Below, piece after piece: positions 38,863 through 56,143 of a DNA stretch of 64,000 nt. The notes under the pieces are model-generated. The model was not told where the DNA came from and made no database searches. It worked only from the letters and a program-made list of their open reading frames with translations. Location of the stretch: the NCBI GenBank assembly GCA_963729875.1, contig CAVSPR010000002.1, forward strand, positions 740,093 to 804,092, in the 5' to 3' direction. Both the position numbers and the translations under genes were made by a program. The stretch's first letter is position 1. The number at the start of each line of letters is the position of its first letter. The DNA comes from DATBSL01 sp963729875 (lineage in GTDB: Bacteria; Acidobacteriota; Vicinamibacteria; Fen-336).

Positions 38863-39549
38863 ATGCAGGCGCTGGCCATCCTCGTCGCCGCCGGCCGCGG
38901 AGAGCGCATGGGCGCGGCCCGTCCGAAGGCCTTCATCGAGCTGGCCGGGGAGGCCCTCGTCCTGCGCTCGGCCCGCGTCTTCGACGAGGCGCCCTCCGTC
39001 GCGGCGATCGTCGCGGTGGTACCCGGGGCCGACGTGGAGCCGGCCCGGAGCCTGCTCGGCCCCGTGCGCAAGCTCCGCGCGGTCGTGCCGGGCGGGGAGC
39101 GGAGGCAGGACTCGGTGCTCGAGGGCCTCAAGCAGGCGCCTTCGGGTTTCGACGGCGTCGTCCTCGTGCACGACGCGGCGCGGCCGCTCGTGGACGTGGC
39201 CCTCGTCGAGGCGGTTGCGCGCGAGGCCGCGACGACAGGCGCCGCGCTCCCGGTCCTCCCGGTGGTGGACACGGTGAAGCGCCTGCGCGACGGGCTCGTG
39301 CTCGAGACGCTCGACCGCGGAGAGCTCGGGGCGGCCCAGACCCCGCAGGGCTTCCGCTTCCCGCTGCTCGTGCAGGCGTACGAGGCGGCCTTCCGGGACG
39401 GCCTCACGCTGACCGACGAGGCCATGGCGGTGGAGAGGCTCGGCGCGCCGGTGCGGGCGGTTCCCGGCTCGCCGCGCAACCGCAAGATCACGACGCCGGA
39501 GGACCTCGCGTGGGCCGAGGGCGTCCTCGCGGGGCTCGTCCGCGCATGA
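38863..39549 (+). CDS. ispD: 2-C-methyl-D-erythritol 4-phosphate cytidylyltransferase
   Basis: A 228-residue MEP-pathway enzyme that adds CMP to methylerythritol phosphate. The N-terminal nucleotide loop reads LVAAGRGERMGAARPKAFIE; later motifs are VVLVHDAARPLVDVALV and LGAAQTPQGFRFPLLVQAYE. The length is normal. The ATG lies 15 bases after rmuC, and the stop overlaps the ispF start (ATGA). Confidence 0.97.
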   Translation: MQALAILVAAGRGERMGAARPKAFIELAGEALVLRSARVFDEAPSVAAIVAVVPGADVEPARSLLGPVRKLRAVVPGGERRQDSVLEGLKQAPSGFDGVVLVHDAARPLVDVALVEAVAREAATTGAALPVLPVVDTVKRLRDGLVLETLDRGELGAAQTPQGFRFPLLVQAYEAAFRDGLTLTDEAMAVERLGAPVRAVPGSPRNRKITTPEDLAWAEGVLAGLVRA

Positions 39550-40034
39550 GCGGCCTGCGCGTCGGCCACGGCTTCGACGTCCACCGCCTGGTGGCGGGAC
39601 GGCCCCTTCGCCTCGGGGGGATCGCGGTCCCCCACGCGCGCGGCCTCGAGGGCCATTCCGACGGCGACTGCGTCCTGCACGCCGTGTGCGACGCGCTGCT
39701 CGGCGCCGTGGGCGAAGGAGACATGGGCCGCCACTTCCCGAGCCGCGACCCCCGCTGGCGCGGTGCCGACAGCCGGGTCTTCGTCGAGGAGGTGCGCCGC
39801 CTGGTGGCCGCGGCCCGGTACCGGCTCGGCAACCTCGACGTGACGATCGTCGCCCAGGAGCCCGTCCTCGCCCCGCACCTCGAGGCCATGCGCGCCGCGA
39901 TCGCGGCCCTCCTCGAGGCGGAGGAGGAGCAGGTTTCCGTGAAGGCCAAGAGCGCGGACCACCTCGGGGCGCTGGGGCGCGGCGAGGGCATCGCCGCGCT
40001 CGCCACCGTGCTCGTCGAGAAAGAAGCCACCTAG
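39546..40034 (+). CDS. ispF: 2-C-methyl-D-erythritol 2,4-cyclodiphosphate synthase
   Basis: A 162-residue trimeric zinc enzyme that forms the cyclic diphosphate of the MEP pathway. It has GHGFDVHRLVAGRPLRLGGI (the zinc-binding DxH), HSDGDCVLHAVCDALLGAV, and VSVKAKSADHLGALGRGEG. The ATG at 39546 overlaps ispD; an upstream in-frame start at 39510 is inside ispD and unnecessary. rlmB follows after 6 bases. Confidence 0.97.
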   Translation: MSGLRVGHGFDVHRLVAGRPLRLGGIAVPHARGLEGHSDGDCVLHAVCDALLGAVGEGDMGRHFPSRDPRWRGADSRVFVEEVRRLVAAARYRLGNLDVTIVAQEPVLAPHLEAMRAAIAALLEAEEEQVSVKAKSADHLGALGRGEGIAALATVLVEKEAT

Positions 40035-40040
40035 AACGCC

Positions 40041-41324
40041 ATGAACCTCATCTGCGGCATCAACCCCGTGCTCGAGGCGCTGGCCGCGGGCACGCGCCAC
40101 TTCGACCGGCTTCTCATCGTGAAGGGCCTTCGCAACCGTCGGCTGTCCGAAGCCGTTCGACGGGCGACCCAGCTGGGGATCCCCCTGCGGTTCGAGATGC
40201 GAGAGGCCCTCGACCGCATGGCGGGGGGTGTGCCCCACCAGGGCCTCATCGCGGTCGTCTCCGAGAAGCCGGTCCTTTCGCTCGAGGGCCTCCTCGAGTC
40301 GGCCCACGCCCCCGCCCTGCTCGTGGTGCTGGACGGCGTCGAGGACCCCCGCAACCTCGGGGCGATCGTGCGCACCGCCGAGGCGGCGGGCGCGGACGGG
40401 GTCGTCCTGCCCGACCGGCACAGCGCCGGGCTCTCCGAGACCGTCGGGCGCGCCTCGGCCGGCGCCCTCGAGCACGTGCGGGTCGCGCGGGTCGGCAACC
40501 TCGTGCAGGCGCTCGAGGCGCTCAAGGCGCGGGGCGTGTGGGTGGTGGGCTACGACGCGGCCGGCACCGAGCGCTGGGACGCGGTGGACCTCGCGCGGCC
40601 GGTGGCCCTGGTCCTGGGGGGCGAAGGGCGCGGCATCCGCCGGCTCGTGCGTGAACACTGCGACCACCTCGTCTCGATCCCGCACTTCGGCCACGTCGGC
40701 TCGCTGAACGTCTCGGTGGCAGCCGGCATTGCGCTCTACGAGGCCGTGCGCCAGCGCCGCGCGGTCCCGAGCGCCGTGCGGCCGATCCCGGTGAAGCCCG
40801 CCGCCGCCCCGACGATCGTCGGGCCCGAGCCGGGCGACGAGGAGGCCGACCCGGGAGCACGGCCGGCGCCGCCCGCCCACGGGGCCTTGGACGCCGCGGA
40901 CGCCGAGGATGCGGAGGATGTGGCTCTGCCCGTGACGCACGTCGACCCCCACGACGAGGTGGCCTGGGGCCAGGGACCCACGGTGCTGAAGCCCGCCGGG
41001 TTCGAGCGCGTCCGCCGGCCGAACGACCGGCGCACCCGGGGCCGCCGGCGCCCGGCGCCCGGGCGCCCGCCGGGCGTGCGGCCGGCCGTCCCCCCGCCCG
41101 TCCCTGGGGCGCCCGAGCCGCCGGTCGCCCGTCGCAAGGGCCGTCGCCGCCGCAAGCGCCGCGAGGGCGTGCCCCCCGGCCCGCCGAGGCCGGAGCACGA
41201 CGGGAGTGGCAACGGATCCCCCGGTGGCGAGGGCCGTGGCGAGGGCCGGCCCGCCGACGCGGGGCAGGAAAACCGCCCGCCCGATGGCAGCCGACATCGC
41301 CGTCGTCGTCGCCGTCGCCACTGA
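40041..41324 (+). CDS. rlmB: 23S rRNA (guanosine-2'-O)-methyltransferase RlmB with long basic tail
   Basis: A 427-residue SpoU/TrmH-family methyltransferase that probably modifies G2251 of 23S rRNA. Residues 1-245 are a complete enzyme: ICGINPVLEALAAG, then the knot motifs VLDGVEDPRNLGAIVRTAEA, LVLGGEGRGIRRLVRE and SIPHFGHVGSLNVSVAAGIA. The remaining 180 residues are a Pro/Ala/Asp then Arg-rich extension ending RHRRRRRRRH, with no known domain. Such a tail is not part of the usual enzyme and may bind rRNA or other RNA. The gene stands just before the tRNA-tuf operon. Confidence 0.93.
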   Translation: MNLICGINPVLEALAAGTRHFDRLLIVKGLRNRRLSEAVRRATQLGIPLRFEMREALDRMAGGVPHQGLIAVVSEKPVLSLEGLLESAHAPALLVVLDGVEDPRNLGAIVRTAEAAGADGVVLPDRHSAGLSETVGRASAGALEHVRVARVGNLVQALEALKARGVWVVGYDAAGTERWDAVDLARPVALVLGGEGRGIRRLVREHCDHLVSIPHFGHVGSLNVSVAAGIALYEAVRQRRAVPSAVRPIPVKPAAAPTIVGPEPGDEEADPGARPAPPAHGALDAADAEDAEDVALPVTHVDPHDEVAWGQGPTVLKPAGFERVRRPNDRRTRGRRRPAPGRPPGVRPAVPPPVPGAPEPPVARRKGRRRRKRREGVPPGPPRPEHDGSGNGSPGGEGRGEGRPADAGQENRPPDGSRHRRRRRRRH

Positions 41325-41388
41325 CCTTCCTTGGGGGAGCAACCGGCGCGTGGGACCCCGGCTCTGCCGGTGAGGTCCGGCACTGGAC

Positions 41389-41417
41389 TTGCACAGCCAA
41401 AATCGCTTTGCTACACT
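41389..41417 (+). promoter_or_regulatory. Promoter of the tRNA-Thr-Tyr-Gly-Thr-tuf operon
   Basis: TTGCAC (41389-41394) and TACACT (41412-41417) are 17 bases apart. The -10 box ends 11 bases before the first tRNA, so the transcript would start about 5 bases before the mature tRNA end. The AT-rich spacer (AGCCAAAATCGCTTTGC) stands out in this genome. Confidence 0.75.
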
Positions 41418-41428
41418 CACCGTTTGTC

Positions 41429-41503
41429 GCTGGCGTAGCTCAGCGGTAGAGCGGCTGATTTGTAATCAGCGGGTCGGGGGTTCAATTCCCTCCGCCAGCT
41501 CCA
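41429..41503 (+). tRNA. tRNA-Thr (anticodon TGT)
   Basis: A 75-base cloverleaf. Acceptor GCTGGCG pairs with CGCCAGC, the anticodon loop is TTTGTAA (anticodon TGT), the T arm is GGTTCAATTCC, and CCA is encoded. It is the first of four tRNAs before tuf, corresponding to thrU of E. coli. Confidence 0.97.
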
Positions 41504-41570
41504 GCCGCCGCCGGAGCCGCGCCGAAGCGGGTCCTCGCCATTCGGCGCGGGCACGCACGGCGACACCGGC

Positions 41571-41657
41571 GGGGAGGTAGCGAAGCGGTCAAACGCATCA
41601 GACTGTAAATCTGACGGCCCACGGCCTTCGAAGGTTCGAATCCTTCCCTCCCCACCA
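41571..41657 (+). tRNA. tRNA-Tyr (anticodon GTA)
   Basis: An 87-base tRNA with a long variable arm (about ACGGCCCACGGCCTTCG). Acceptor GGGGAGG pairs with CCTCCCC, the anticodon loop is CTGTAAA (anticodon GTA), and CCA is encoded. It corresponds to tyrU of E. coli. Confidence 0.97.
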
Positions 41658-41699
41658 GTCGGCACTCCTGGGCGGAAAGGCTCCGGAGGCGGGAGCGAG

Positions 41700-41775
<76 letters not shown>

Positions 41776-41845
41776 GTCGGACGGCGGAAGGGATGGGCGG
41801 TCGGATGCGGGGGGCGGCGAGCGGAGAAGATCATTCGGACACGGC

Positions 41846-41921
41846 GCCCACGTAGCTCAGTCGGCAGAGCGCGTCCTTGGTAAGGACGAGGTCATCAGTT
41901 CGATTCTGATCGTGGGCTCCA
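41846..41921 (+). tRNA. tRNA-Thr (anticodon GGT)
   Basis: A 76-base tRNA. Acceptor GCCCACG pairs with CGTGGGC, the anticodon loop is TTGGTAA (anticodon GGT), the T arm is CAGTTCGATTCTG, and CCA is encoded. It corresponds to thrT of E. coli and lies 61 bases before tuf. Confidence 0.97.
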
Positions 41922-41982
41922 ACCGGCCGTCGGGCGCACGGAGCTGAACTAGCAGGGAACACTAGAGCCAGAGGGAAGCGGG

Positions 41983-43193
<1,211 letters not shown>

Positions 43194-43218
43194 GAGCCGC
43201 AGAGGACGAAAAGACGAG

Positions 43219-43368
43219 ATGCGCGACAACATCATCCTCCAGTGCCCCGAGTGCAAGAGGCGCAACTACCACACCACGAAGAACAAGAAGAAGACCACGG
43301 AGCGGCTGGAGCTCAGCAAGTACTGCCGCTTCTGCCGCAAGCACACGCCGCACAAGGAAACGAAGTAG
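43219..43368 (+). CDS. rpmG: Large ribosomal subunit protein bL33
   Basis: A 49-residue protein of the zinc-binding (C+) type: CPEC and CRFC each provide two cysteines. It begins MRDNIILQCPECKRRNYHTT and ends YCRFCRKHTPHKETK. The order tuf-rpmG-tRNA-Trp-secE-nusG is common in bacteria. The C+ form means that the protein needs zinc. Confidence 0.96.
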   Translation: MRDNIILQCPECKRRNYHTTKNKKKTTERLELSKYCRFCRKHTPHKETK

Positions 43369-43372
43369 GAGT

Positions 43373-43448
43373 AGGCCAGTAGCTCAATTGGTGGAGCACC
43401 GGTCTCCAAAACCGGGGGTTGGGGGTTCGAGTCCCTCCTGGCCTGCCA
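43373..43448 (+). tRNA. tRNA-Trp (anticodon CCA)
   Basis: A 76-base tRNA, 4 bases after the rpmG stop. Acceptor AGGCCAG pairs with CTGGCCT, the anticodon loop is CTCCAAA (anticodon CCA), and CCA is encoded at the end. Confidence 0.97.
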
Positions 43449-43511
43449 GCCGCCCCAGGGCGGCGGCGGTCCTCCACGAAACGGGCGCGAGAGACTGGAG
43501 AGTCGATTCCC

Positions 43512-43817
43512 ATGGCCGTGGCTGACGTCGAGAAGGTCGAGAAGGCCGAGAAGGCGGCGAGGGGCGAGGAGGGCAAGGCGGCCCCGGGCGGGCTGGCCGG
43601 GGTCCTCGGCTGGCCGGCCCGCAAGGTCGCCGAGGCCCGCGCGTTCCTCACCGAGGTGCGCAGCGAGCTGAAGAAGGTCACGTGGCCGGGGCGCAAGGAG
43701 GTCTACTCCACGACCCTCGTGGTGATCGCGACCTCCATCTTCTTCGGCTTCTATCTCTGGGGGCTGGACCTCGTCTTCTCCCGCGCGCTGTCCTTCATGT
43801 TCAAGAGGCAGTTCTGA
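43512..43817 (+). CDS. secE: Preprotein translocase subunit SecE
   Basis: A 101-residue protein with a Lys/Glu/Ala-rich N-terminal extension of about 35 residues, then the conserved EVRSELKKVTWPGRKEVYST and a single membrane helix (VVIATSIFFGFYLWGLDLVF). It clamps SecY in the translocon. The ATG at 43512 gives a normal start; the stop overlaps the nusG start. Confidence 0.95.
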   Translation: MAVADVEKVEKAEKAARGEEGKAAPGGLAGVLGWPARKVAEARAFLTEVRSELKKVTWPGRKEVYSTTLVVIATSIFFGFYLWGLDLVFSRALSFMFKRQF

Positions 43818-44389
43818 TGACCACGAGCACCACCTCGAAGCAGTGGTACATCGTCCACACGTACTCCGGCTTCGAGAAGAAGGTCTCGGAGAGCCTCAGG
43901 CAGCGGGCGAAGGCCTACGACCTCGAGGACCAGATCGGCCGCATCGAGATCCCGACCGAGGAGGTCGTGGAGATGAAGGCGGGGCGCAAGGTCCAGACCG
44001 CCACCCGCTTCTTCCCCGGCTACATCCTCGTGGAGATCGAGACCGAGGACGGGCCCGACGGGAAGAAGATCCCCGACGGGACCTGGCACCTCGTCAAGAA
44101 CACGCCCAAGGTGACGGGCTTCGTCGGCTCCGGCAACCGCCCGGTCCCCCTCTCCCAGGAGGAGGCGGACCAGATCTTCAACCAGGTGAAGGAGTCGATC
44201 GAGAAGCCCAAGCCGAAGTACACGTTCGAGCGGGGCGAGAGCGTCCGGATCATCGACGGCCCCTTCTCGAACTTCCAGGGGGTGGTGGAGGAGGTCAACC
44301 TCGACCGCAACACCCTCAAGGTGATGGTGACCATCTTCGGCCGGTCGACGCCGGTCGAGCTCGACTTCCTCCAGGTCGAGAAGCTGTAA
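43817..44389 (+). CDS. nusG: Transcription termination/antitermination factor NusG
   Basis: A 190-residue protein that binds RNA polymerase through the NGN domain (residues 9-125, KQWYIVHTYSGFEKKVSESL and RFFPGYILVEIE) and ribosomal S10 or Rho through the C-terminal KOW domain (FERGESVRIIDGPFSNFQGV). The ATG overlaps the secE stop (TGATG). rplK follows after 31 bases. Confidence 0.97.
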   Translation: MTTSTTSKQWYIVHTYSGFEKKVSESLRQRAKAYDLEDQIGRIEIPTEEVVEMKAGRKVQTATRFFPGYILVEIETEDGPDGKKIPDGTWHLVKNTPKVTGFVGSGNRPVPLSQEEADQIFNQVKESIEKPKPKYTFERGESVRIIDGPFSNFQGVVEEVNLDRNTLKVMVTIFGRSTPVELDFLQVEKL

Positions 44390-44420
44390 CGTAGAAGGCG
44401 GGAGCAGGAGACAAGGCTTC

Positions 44421-44843
44421 ATGAAGAAGGTCGTCGGACAGATCAAGCTGCAGATCCCGGCCGGCAAGGCGACGCCGGCGCCGCCGGTGGGGCCCGCCCT
44501 GGGCCAGGCCGGCGTCAACATCATGGACTTCTGCAAGGCCTTCAACGCGAAGACCGCGAAGGACGAGGGGCTCATCATCCCCGTGGTCATCACGGTCTAC
44601 GCGGACCGCTCGTACACGTTCATCACCAAGACCCCCCCGGTCGCGGTGCTGATCAAGCGCGAGGCGGGGATCGCGAAGGGCAGCGGGGAGCCGAACCGGA
44701 ACAAGGTCGGCAAGATCACCATGAAGCAGGTCGAGGCGATCGCGAAGCTCAAGATGCCCGACCTGACGGCGGGTGACCTGAAGGCCGCGGTCCAGACCGT
44801 GCTGGGGACGGCCCGCAGCATGGGGGTCGAGGTCTCGGGCTAG
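44421..44843 (+). CDS. rplK: Large ribosomal subunit protein uL11
   Basis: A 140-residue protein of the GTPase-associated centre. It shows QIKLQIPAGKATPAPPVGPA at the N-terminus, ALGQAGVNIMDFCKAFNA, and the C-terminal signature MGVEVSG. The length is normal. The 31-base gap before it is too short for the usual L1-binding leader, so control by L1 would have to act elsewhere. Confidence 0.97.
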   Translation: MKKVVGQIKLQIPAGKATPAPPVGPALGQAGVNIMDFCKAFNAKTAKDEGLIIPVVITVYADRSYTFITKTPPVAVLIKREAGIAKGSGEPNRNKVGKITMKQVEAIAKLKMPDLTAGDLKAAVQTVLGTARSMGVEVSG

Positions 44844-44920
44844 CCGCCCGGAAGGGACCACCGCCCGGCGACGGCTCGCCGGGCGAGGTGGAAGCGCCCG
44901 CGAGGCGCGAAAGGAGTGCG

Positions 44921-45625
44921 ATGGGTCGAGTCGGGAAGAAGTACCGCAAGGCGCGGGAGACGGTGGCGGCGAAGCCCACCTACCCGCTGCCAGAGGCGGT
45001 GGCGGTCGTCGCGAAGGCCGCGTTCGCCAAGTTCGACGAGACGGTCGAGGTTGCGATGCGCCTGGGGGTGGATCCCAAGCACGCCGACCAGATGGTCCGC
45101 GGGACGGTCGTCCTGCCCCACGGCCTCGGCGGCAAGAGCAAGCGCGTGCTGGTCATCGCCTCCGGGGAGAAGCTGAAGGAGGCCCAGGAAGCCGGCGCCG
45201 ACCACGTGGGCGGCGACGACATGGTCGCGAAGATCCAGGAGGGGTGGCTCGACTTCGACGCCGTGGTGGCGACCCCGGAGATGATGAAGTCGGTGGGGCG
45301 CCTCGGCAAGGTCCTCGGCCCCCGCGGCCTCATGCCGAACCCGAAGACGGGGACGGTGACGTTCGACGTCGGCAAGGCGGTGAGGGAGATCAAGGCGGGC
45401 AAGGTCGAGTTCCGCGTCGACAAGACCGCAATCGTGCACGCACCGGTGGGCAAGGTCTCCTTCGGCCCCGACAAGCTGCTGGAGAACGCCAAGACCCTCA
45501 TCGACAGCGTCCTCAAGGCGAAGCCGGCGGCGTCGAAGGGCCGCTACGTGAAGTCCATCGCGCTGTCGTCCACCATGGGCCCCGGGGTGCGGGTCGACCT
45601 CGCCTCGGTCGAAGGCCACGTGTAG
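44921..45625 (+). CDS. rplA: Large ribosomal subunit protein uL1
   Basis: A 234-residue protein of the L1 stalk. Motifs are KFDETVEVAMRLGVDPKHAD, VGRLGKVLGPRGLMPNPKTG (the rRNA-binding loop) and the C-terminal ALSSTMGPGVRVDLASV. GGAGTGCG precedes the ATG at 44921; an upstream in-frame start at 44888 is rejected. rplJ follows after 15 bases. Confidence 0.97.
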   Translation: MGRVGKKYRKARETVAAKPTYPLPEAVAVVAKAAFAKFDETVEVAMRLGVDPKHADQMVRGTVVLPHGLGGKSKRVLVIASGEKLKEAQEAGADHVGGDDMVAKIQEGWLDFDAVVATPEMMKSVGRLGKVLGPRGLMPNPKTGTVTFDVGKAVREIKAGKVEFRVDKTAIVHAPVGKVSFGPDKLLENAKTLIDSVLKAKPAASKGRYVKSIALSSTMGPGVRVDLASVEGHV

Positions 45626-45640
45626 AGGCGGGTAACGAAC

Positions 45641-46165
45641 ATGAACCGCACCGAGAAGGCACAGCTGATCGAGGAGCTCCACAAGGAGCTCGAGTCGTCG
45701 CCGCACGCCGTGCTCGTGGATTTCACCGGGCTGAGCGTGCCGGCCGTGACCGAGTTCCGCCGCAAGATCAAGGCGGCGGGATCGCACTATCGCGTCATCA
45801 AGAACTCGCTCGCCCTGCGTGCGGCGAAGGGCACCGCGCTGGAGAAGCTCGGGGACAAGCTCCTGGGCACCACCGGGATCGCCTACAGCAAGGACGATCC
45901 GGTGGCCCTCGCCAAGGTCCTGGTCGATTTCGCCAAGGACCACCCCCAGCTCGCGGTGAAGATGGGGGTCGTCGCCGGGAGCCAGCTGCTCGACGCGAGC
46001 GGCGTCAAGAGCCTGAGCACCATGCCGGGCCTGCCCGAGCTGCGGGCGCGGCTGCTCGGGCTCCTCCAGGCCCCGGCCACGCAGCTGGTGCGGCTGCTCG
46101 GGACCCCGGCGACGCAGCTCGCCCGGGTGCTCCAGGCGCACCAGGACAAGGCCGAACAACAGTAG
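45641..46165 (+). CDS. rplJ: Large ribosomal subunit protein uL10
   Basis: A 174-residue protein that anchors the L12 stalk. It has AVLVDFTGLSVPAVTEFRRK and YRVIKNSLALRAAKGT, then the C-terminal helix that binds L12 dimers. Only 15 bases separate it from rplA, so the usual L10 leader has no room between genes. The start is preceded by GTAACGAAC rather than a clear Shine-Dalgarno sequence. Confidence 0.96.
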   Translation: MNRTEKAQLIEELHKELESSPHAVLVDFTGLSVPAVTEFRRKIKAAGSHYRVIKNSLALRAAKGTALEKLGDKLLGTTGIAYSKDDPVALAKVLVDFAKDHPQLAVKMGVVAGSQLLDASGVKSLSTMPGLPELRARLLGLLQAPATQLVRLLGTPATQLARVLQAHQDKAEQQ

Positions 46166-46229
46166 GGGATCTCCTTCCGGAGGGAAGGGTTCGTAAGTCG
46201 TCATTGACGAGAGAGGAAGAAGGATAGAG

Positions 46230-46613
46230 ATGGCTGACATTCAGGCGATCGCGAACGACCTCAGCGGCCTCACCGTGCTCCAGGTGGCGGAGCTCGTGAA
46301 GGTGCTCGAGGAGAAGTGGGGAGTCTCGGCGGCGGCGGCGGCTCCGGTGATGATGGCGGCGGCGGGCGGTGCGGCCGCTCCGGCGGCGGCGGCCGAGGAG
46401 CAGACCGAGTTCGCGGTCCACCTCACGAGCGCGGGCGACAAGAAGATCAACGTGATCAAGGTCGTGCGCGAGGTCACCAGCCTGGGCCTGAAGGAGGCCA
46501 AGGACCTCGTCGACGGCGCTCCCAAGGTCGTGAAGGAGGGCGTCTCGAAGGACGAGGCGGCGGCGATCAAGAAGAAGTTCGAGGAAGTCGGGGCCCACGT
46601 CGAGATCAAGTAA
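46230..46613 (+). CDS. rplL: Large ribosomal subunit protein bL12
   Basis: A 127-residue stalk protein. The N-terminal dimer domain is followed by an Ala/Gly-rich hinge (VMMAAAGGAAAPAAAAEE) and the C-terminal factor-binding domain with KINVIKVVREVTSLGLKEAK and VDGAPKVVKEGVSKDEA. A strong GAGGAAGAAGGAT precedes the ATG. The rplJ-rplL gap is 64 bases. Confidence 0.97.
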   Translation: MADIQAIANDLSGLTVLQVAELVKVLEEKWGVSAAAAAPVMMAAAGGAAAPAAAAEEQTEFAVHLTSAGDKKINVIKVVREVTSLGLKEAKDLVDGAPKVVKEGVSKDEAAAIKKKFEEVGAHVEIK

Positions 46614-46640
46614 CCGTTCTTCGCGAGGACGCGAGAACGG
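46614..46640 (+). promoter_or_regulatory. Hairpin directly after rplL
   Basis: CCGTTC (46614-46619) and TCGCG (46621-46625) pair with CGCGA and GAACGG (46630-46640), with a bulged T and an AGGA loop. It begins at the first base after the rplL stop. In E. coli the rplL-rpoB gap holds an attenuator and an RNase III site that lower rpoBC expression; this may do the same. Confidence 0.55.
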
Positions 46641-46671
46641 GTGCTTCGACCCCAGCCAGTCCGGCCGCTCC

Positions 46672-46707
46672 CGCTCCGGGGAGACGTGTCTCCTCCGGGG
46701 CGGAGCG
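46672..46707 (+). promoter_or_regulatory. Second hairpin between rplL and rpoB
   Basis: Outer arms CGCTCC (46672-46677) and GGAGCG (46702-46707) enclose an inner stem GGAGAC-GT-GTCTCC (46680-46693). No T-run follows. Together with the hairpin at 46614 it fills the 196-base gap before rpoB. Confidence 0.5.
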
Positions 46708-46809
46708 CCGTGCCGGCGGGGGCGGGGCAGCAGGAGGGGCGCCGTCCGTCGCGAGACGGGCGCGTTTGACCGCGGCCAGCCGCCGCATGCCTGAGGGGCG
46801 CTGACGAAC

Positions 46810-51111
<4,302 letters not shown>

Positions 51112-51142
51112 GGGCAACGCTAAGGAAAGGTCGGTTGGAACG

Positions 51143-55333
<4,191 letters not shown>

Positions 55334-55335
55334 CT

Positions 55336-55361
55336 CCGAGGGGTGCGTTAGCACCCCTCGG
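55336..55361 (+). terminator. Hairpin 1 after rpoC
   Basis: CCGAGGGGTGC-GTTA-GCACCCCTCGG: a perfect 11-bp stem with a 4-base loop, starting 2 bases after the rpoC stop. ATCTTGGCTGTTCTC follows, T-rich for this genome. It is the likeliest intrinsic terminator of rpoBC. Confidence 0.75.
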
Positions 55362-55373
55362 ATCTTGGCTGTT

Positions 55374-55403
55374 CTCGGAGGGCCTTCTCGAAGGCCCTCC
55401 GAG
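55374..55403 (+). terminator. Hairpin 2 after rpoC
   Basis: CTCGGAGGGCCTTC-TC-GAAGGCCCTCCGAG: 14 complementary bases on each side of two. It is 12 bases after hairpin 1 and has no T-run, so it may be a backup or a 3'-end protector. Confidence 0.6.
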
Positions 55404-55465
55404 AGTGAGGACCGGGGGACATTGCGCAGGGGTCACGCCGCCGGCCCGCTGCCTCCTTCTTTGAA

Positions 55466-55486
55466 CCGGGGGGTTCCACCCCCCGG
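55466..55486 (+). terminator. Hairpin 3 after rpoC
   Basis: CCGGGGGGT-TCC-ACCCCCCGG: a 9-bp stem with a 3-base loop, about 80 bases before the next gene. It could end rpoBC read-through or form part of the next leader. Confidence 0.45.
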
Positions 55487-55543
55487 GTACCTCGGAGAGC
55501 CGTTGTTCTCAGCTACACTCGCCGCTGCGGAGGCTGACCGACC

Positions 55544-56143
55544 ATGCGCAAGGCTGCGTTCGTGGCGTCCATCGCCCTCGTCGCCGCCCTCCTGCCCGGC
55601 TGCCGGAAGAAGGACGCGCCGCCCGACCCGCAGCAGCTGCTCGCGGAGCTGAGGGGCCCCGACGCCGAGAAGAGCGGACGAGCGCGGCTCGTCCTGATCA
55701 CGATGGGTGAGCCGGCCGTCCCTGCCCTCAGCGAGCTCCTGCGATCCGGCACGCCGGCCGAGCGGACTCTCGCCGCCAACACCCTGTGGGGCATGGGCCC
55801 GCGCGCACGGGCGGCCGTTCCCGACCTGGTCGTGGCTCTTGCCGACCCGGATCCATCCCTGCGGGTGGCGGCGGCCATGGCCCTCGAGAACATGGGGCCG
55901 GCCGCCGTGGACGCGGTGCCCGCGTTGACCAAGGCGGTCGGCGCCCGCGAGCCGACCGTGCGCCAGGCCGCGGTCAAGGCGCTCGGCGCGATCGGGCCGG
56001 CGGCGCAGTCCGCGCTGCCCACCCTGACCCGCGCCCTGCGTCGTCAGTCCTGGCCGGAGGCGGAGGAAGCGGTGCGGCGGATCCGGGGCCTCGAGCCCGG
56101 GGCGGTCCTCGAGCTCGGCCCCGAGGAGCCCGAGGTGCCATGA
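55544..56143 (+). CDS. HEAT-repeat lipoprotein
   Basis: A 199-residue protein with a lipoprotein signal: MRKAAFVASIALVAALLPGC, the lipobox LPGC putting the lipidated Cys at position 20. The rest is four or five HEAT-like repeats, such as VRQAAVKALGAIGPAAQSAL and LRVAAAMALENMGPAAVDAV. These repeats bind other proteins. It probably faces the periplasm. Its stop overlaps the next start (ATGA), so the two are co-expressed. The function is unknown. Confidence 0.82.
   Translation: MRKAAFVASIALVAALLPGCRKKDAPPDPQQLLAELRGPDAEKSGRARLVLITMGEPAVPALSELLRSGTPAERTLAANTLWGMGPRARAAVPDLVVALADPDPSLRVAAAMALENMGPAAVDAVPALTKAVGAREPTVRQAAVKALGAIGPAAQSALPTLTRALRRQSWPEAEEAVRRIRGLEPGAVLELGPEEPEVP

Noticed and set aside
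44390..45640. Classical L1 and L10 leader RNAs before rplK and rplJ
   Set aside because: The gaps are 31 and 15 bases, too short for the known structures.
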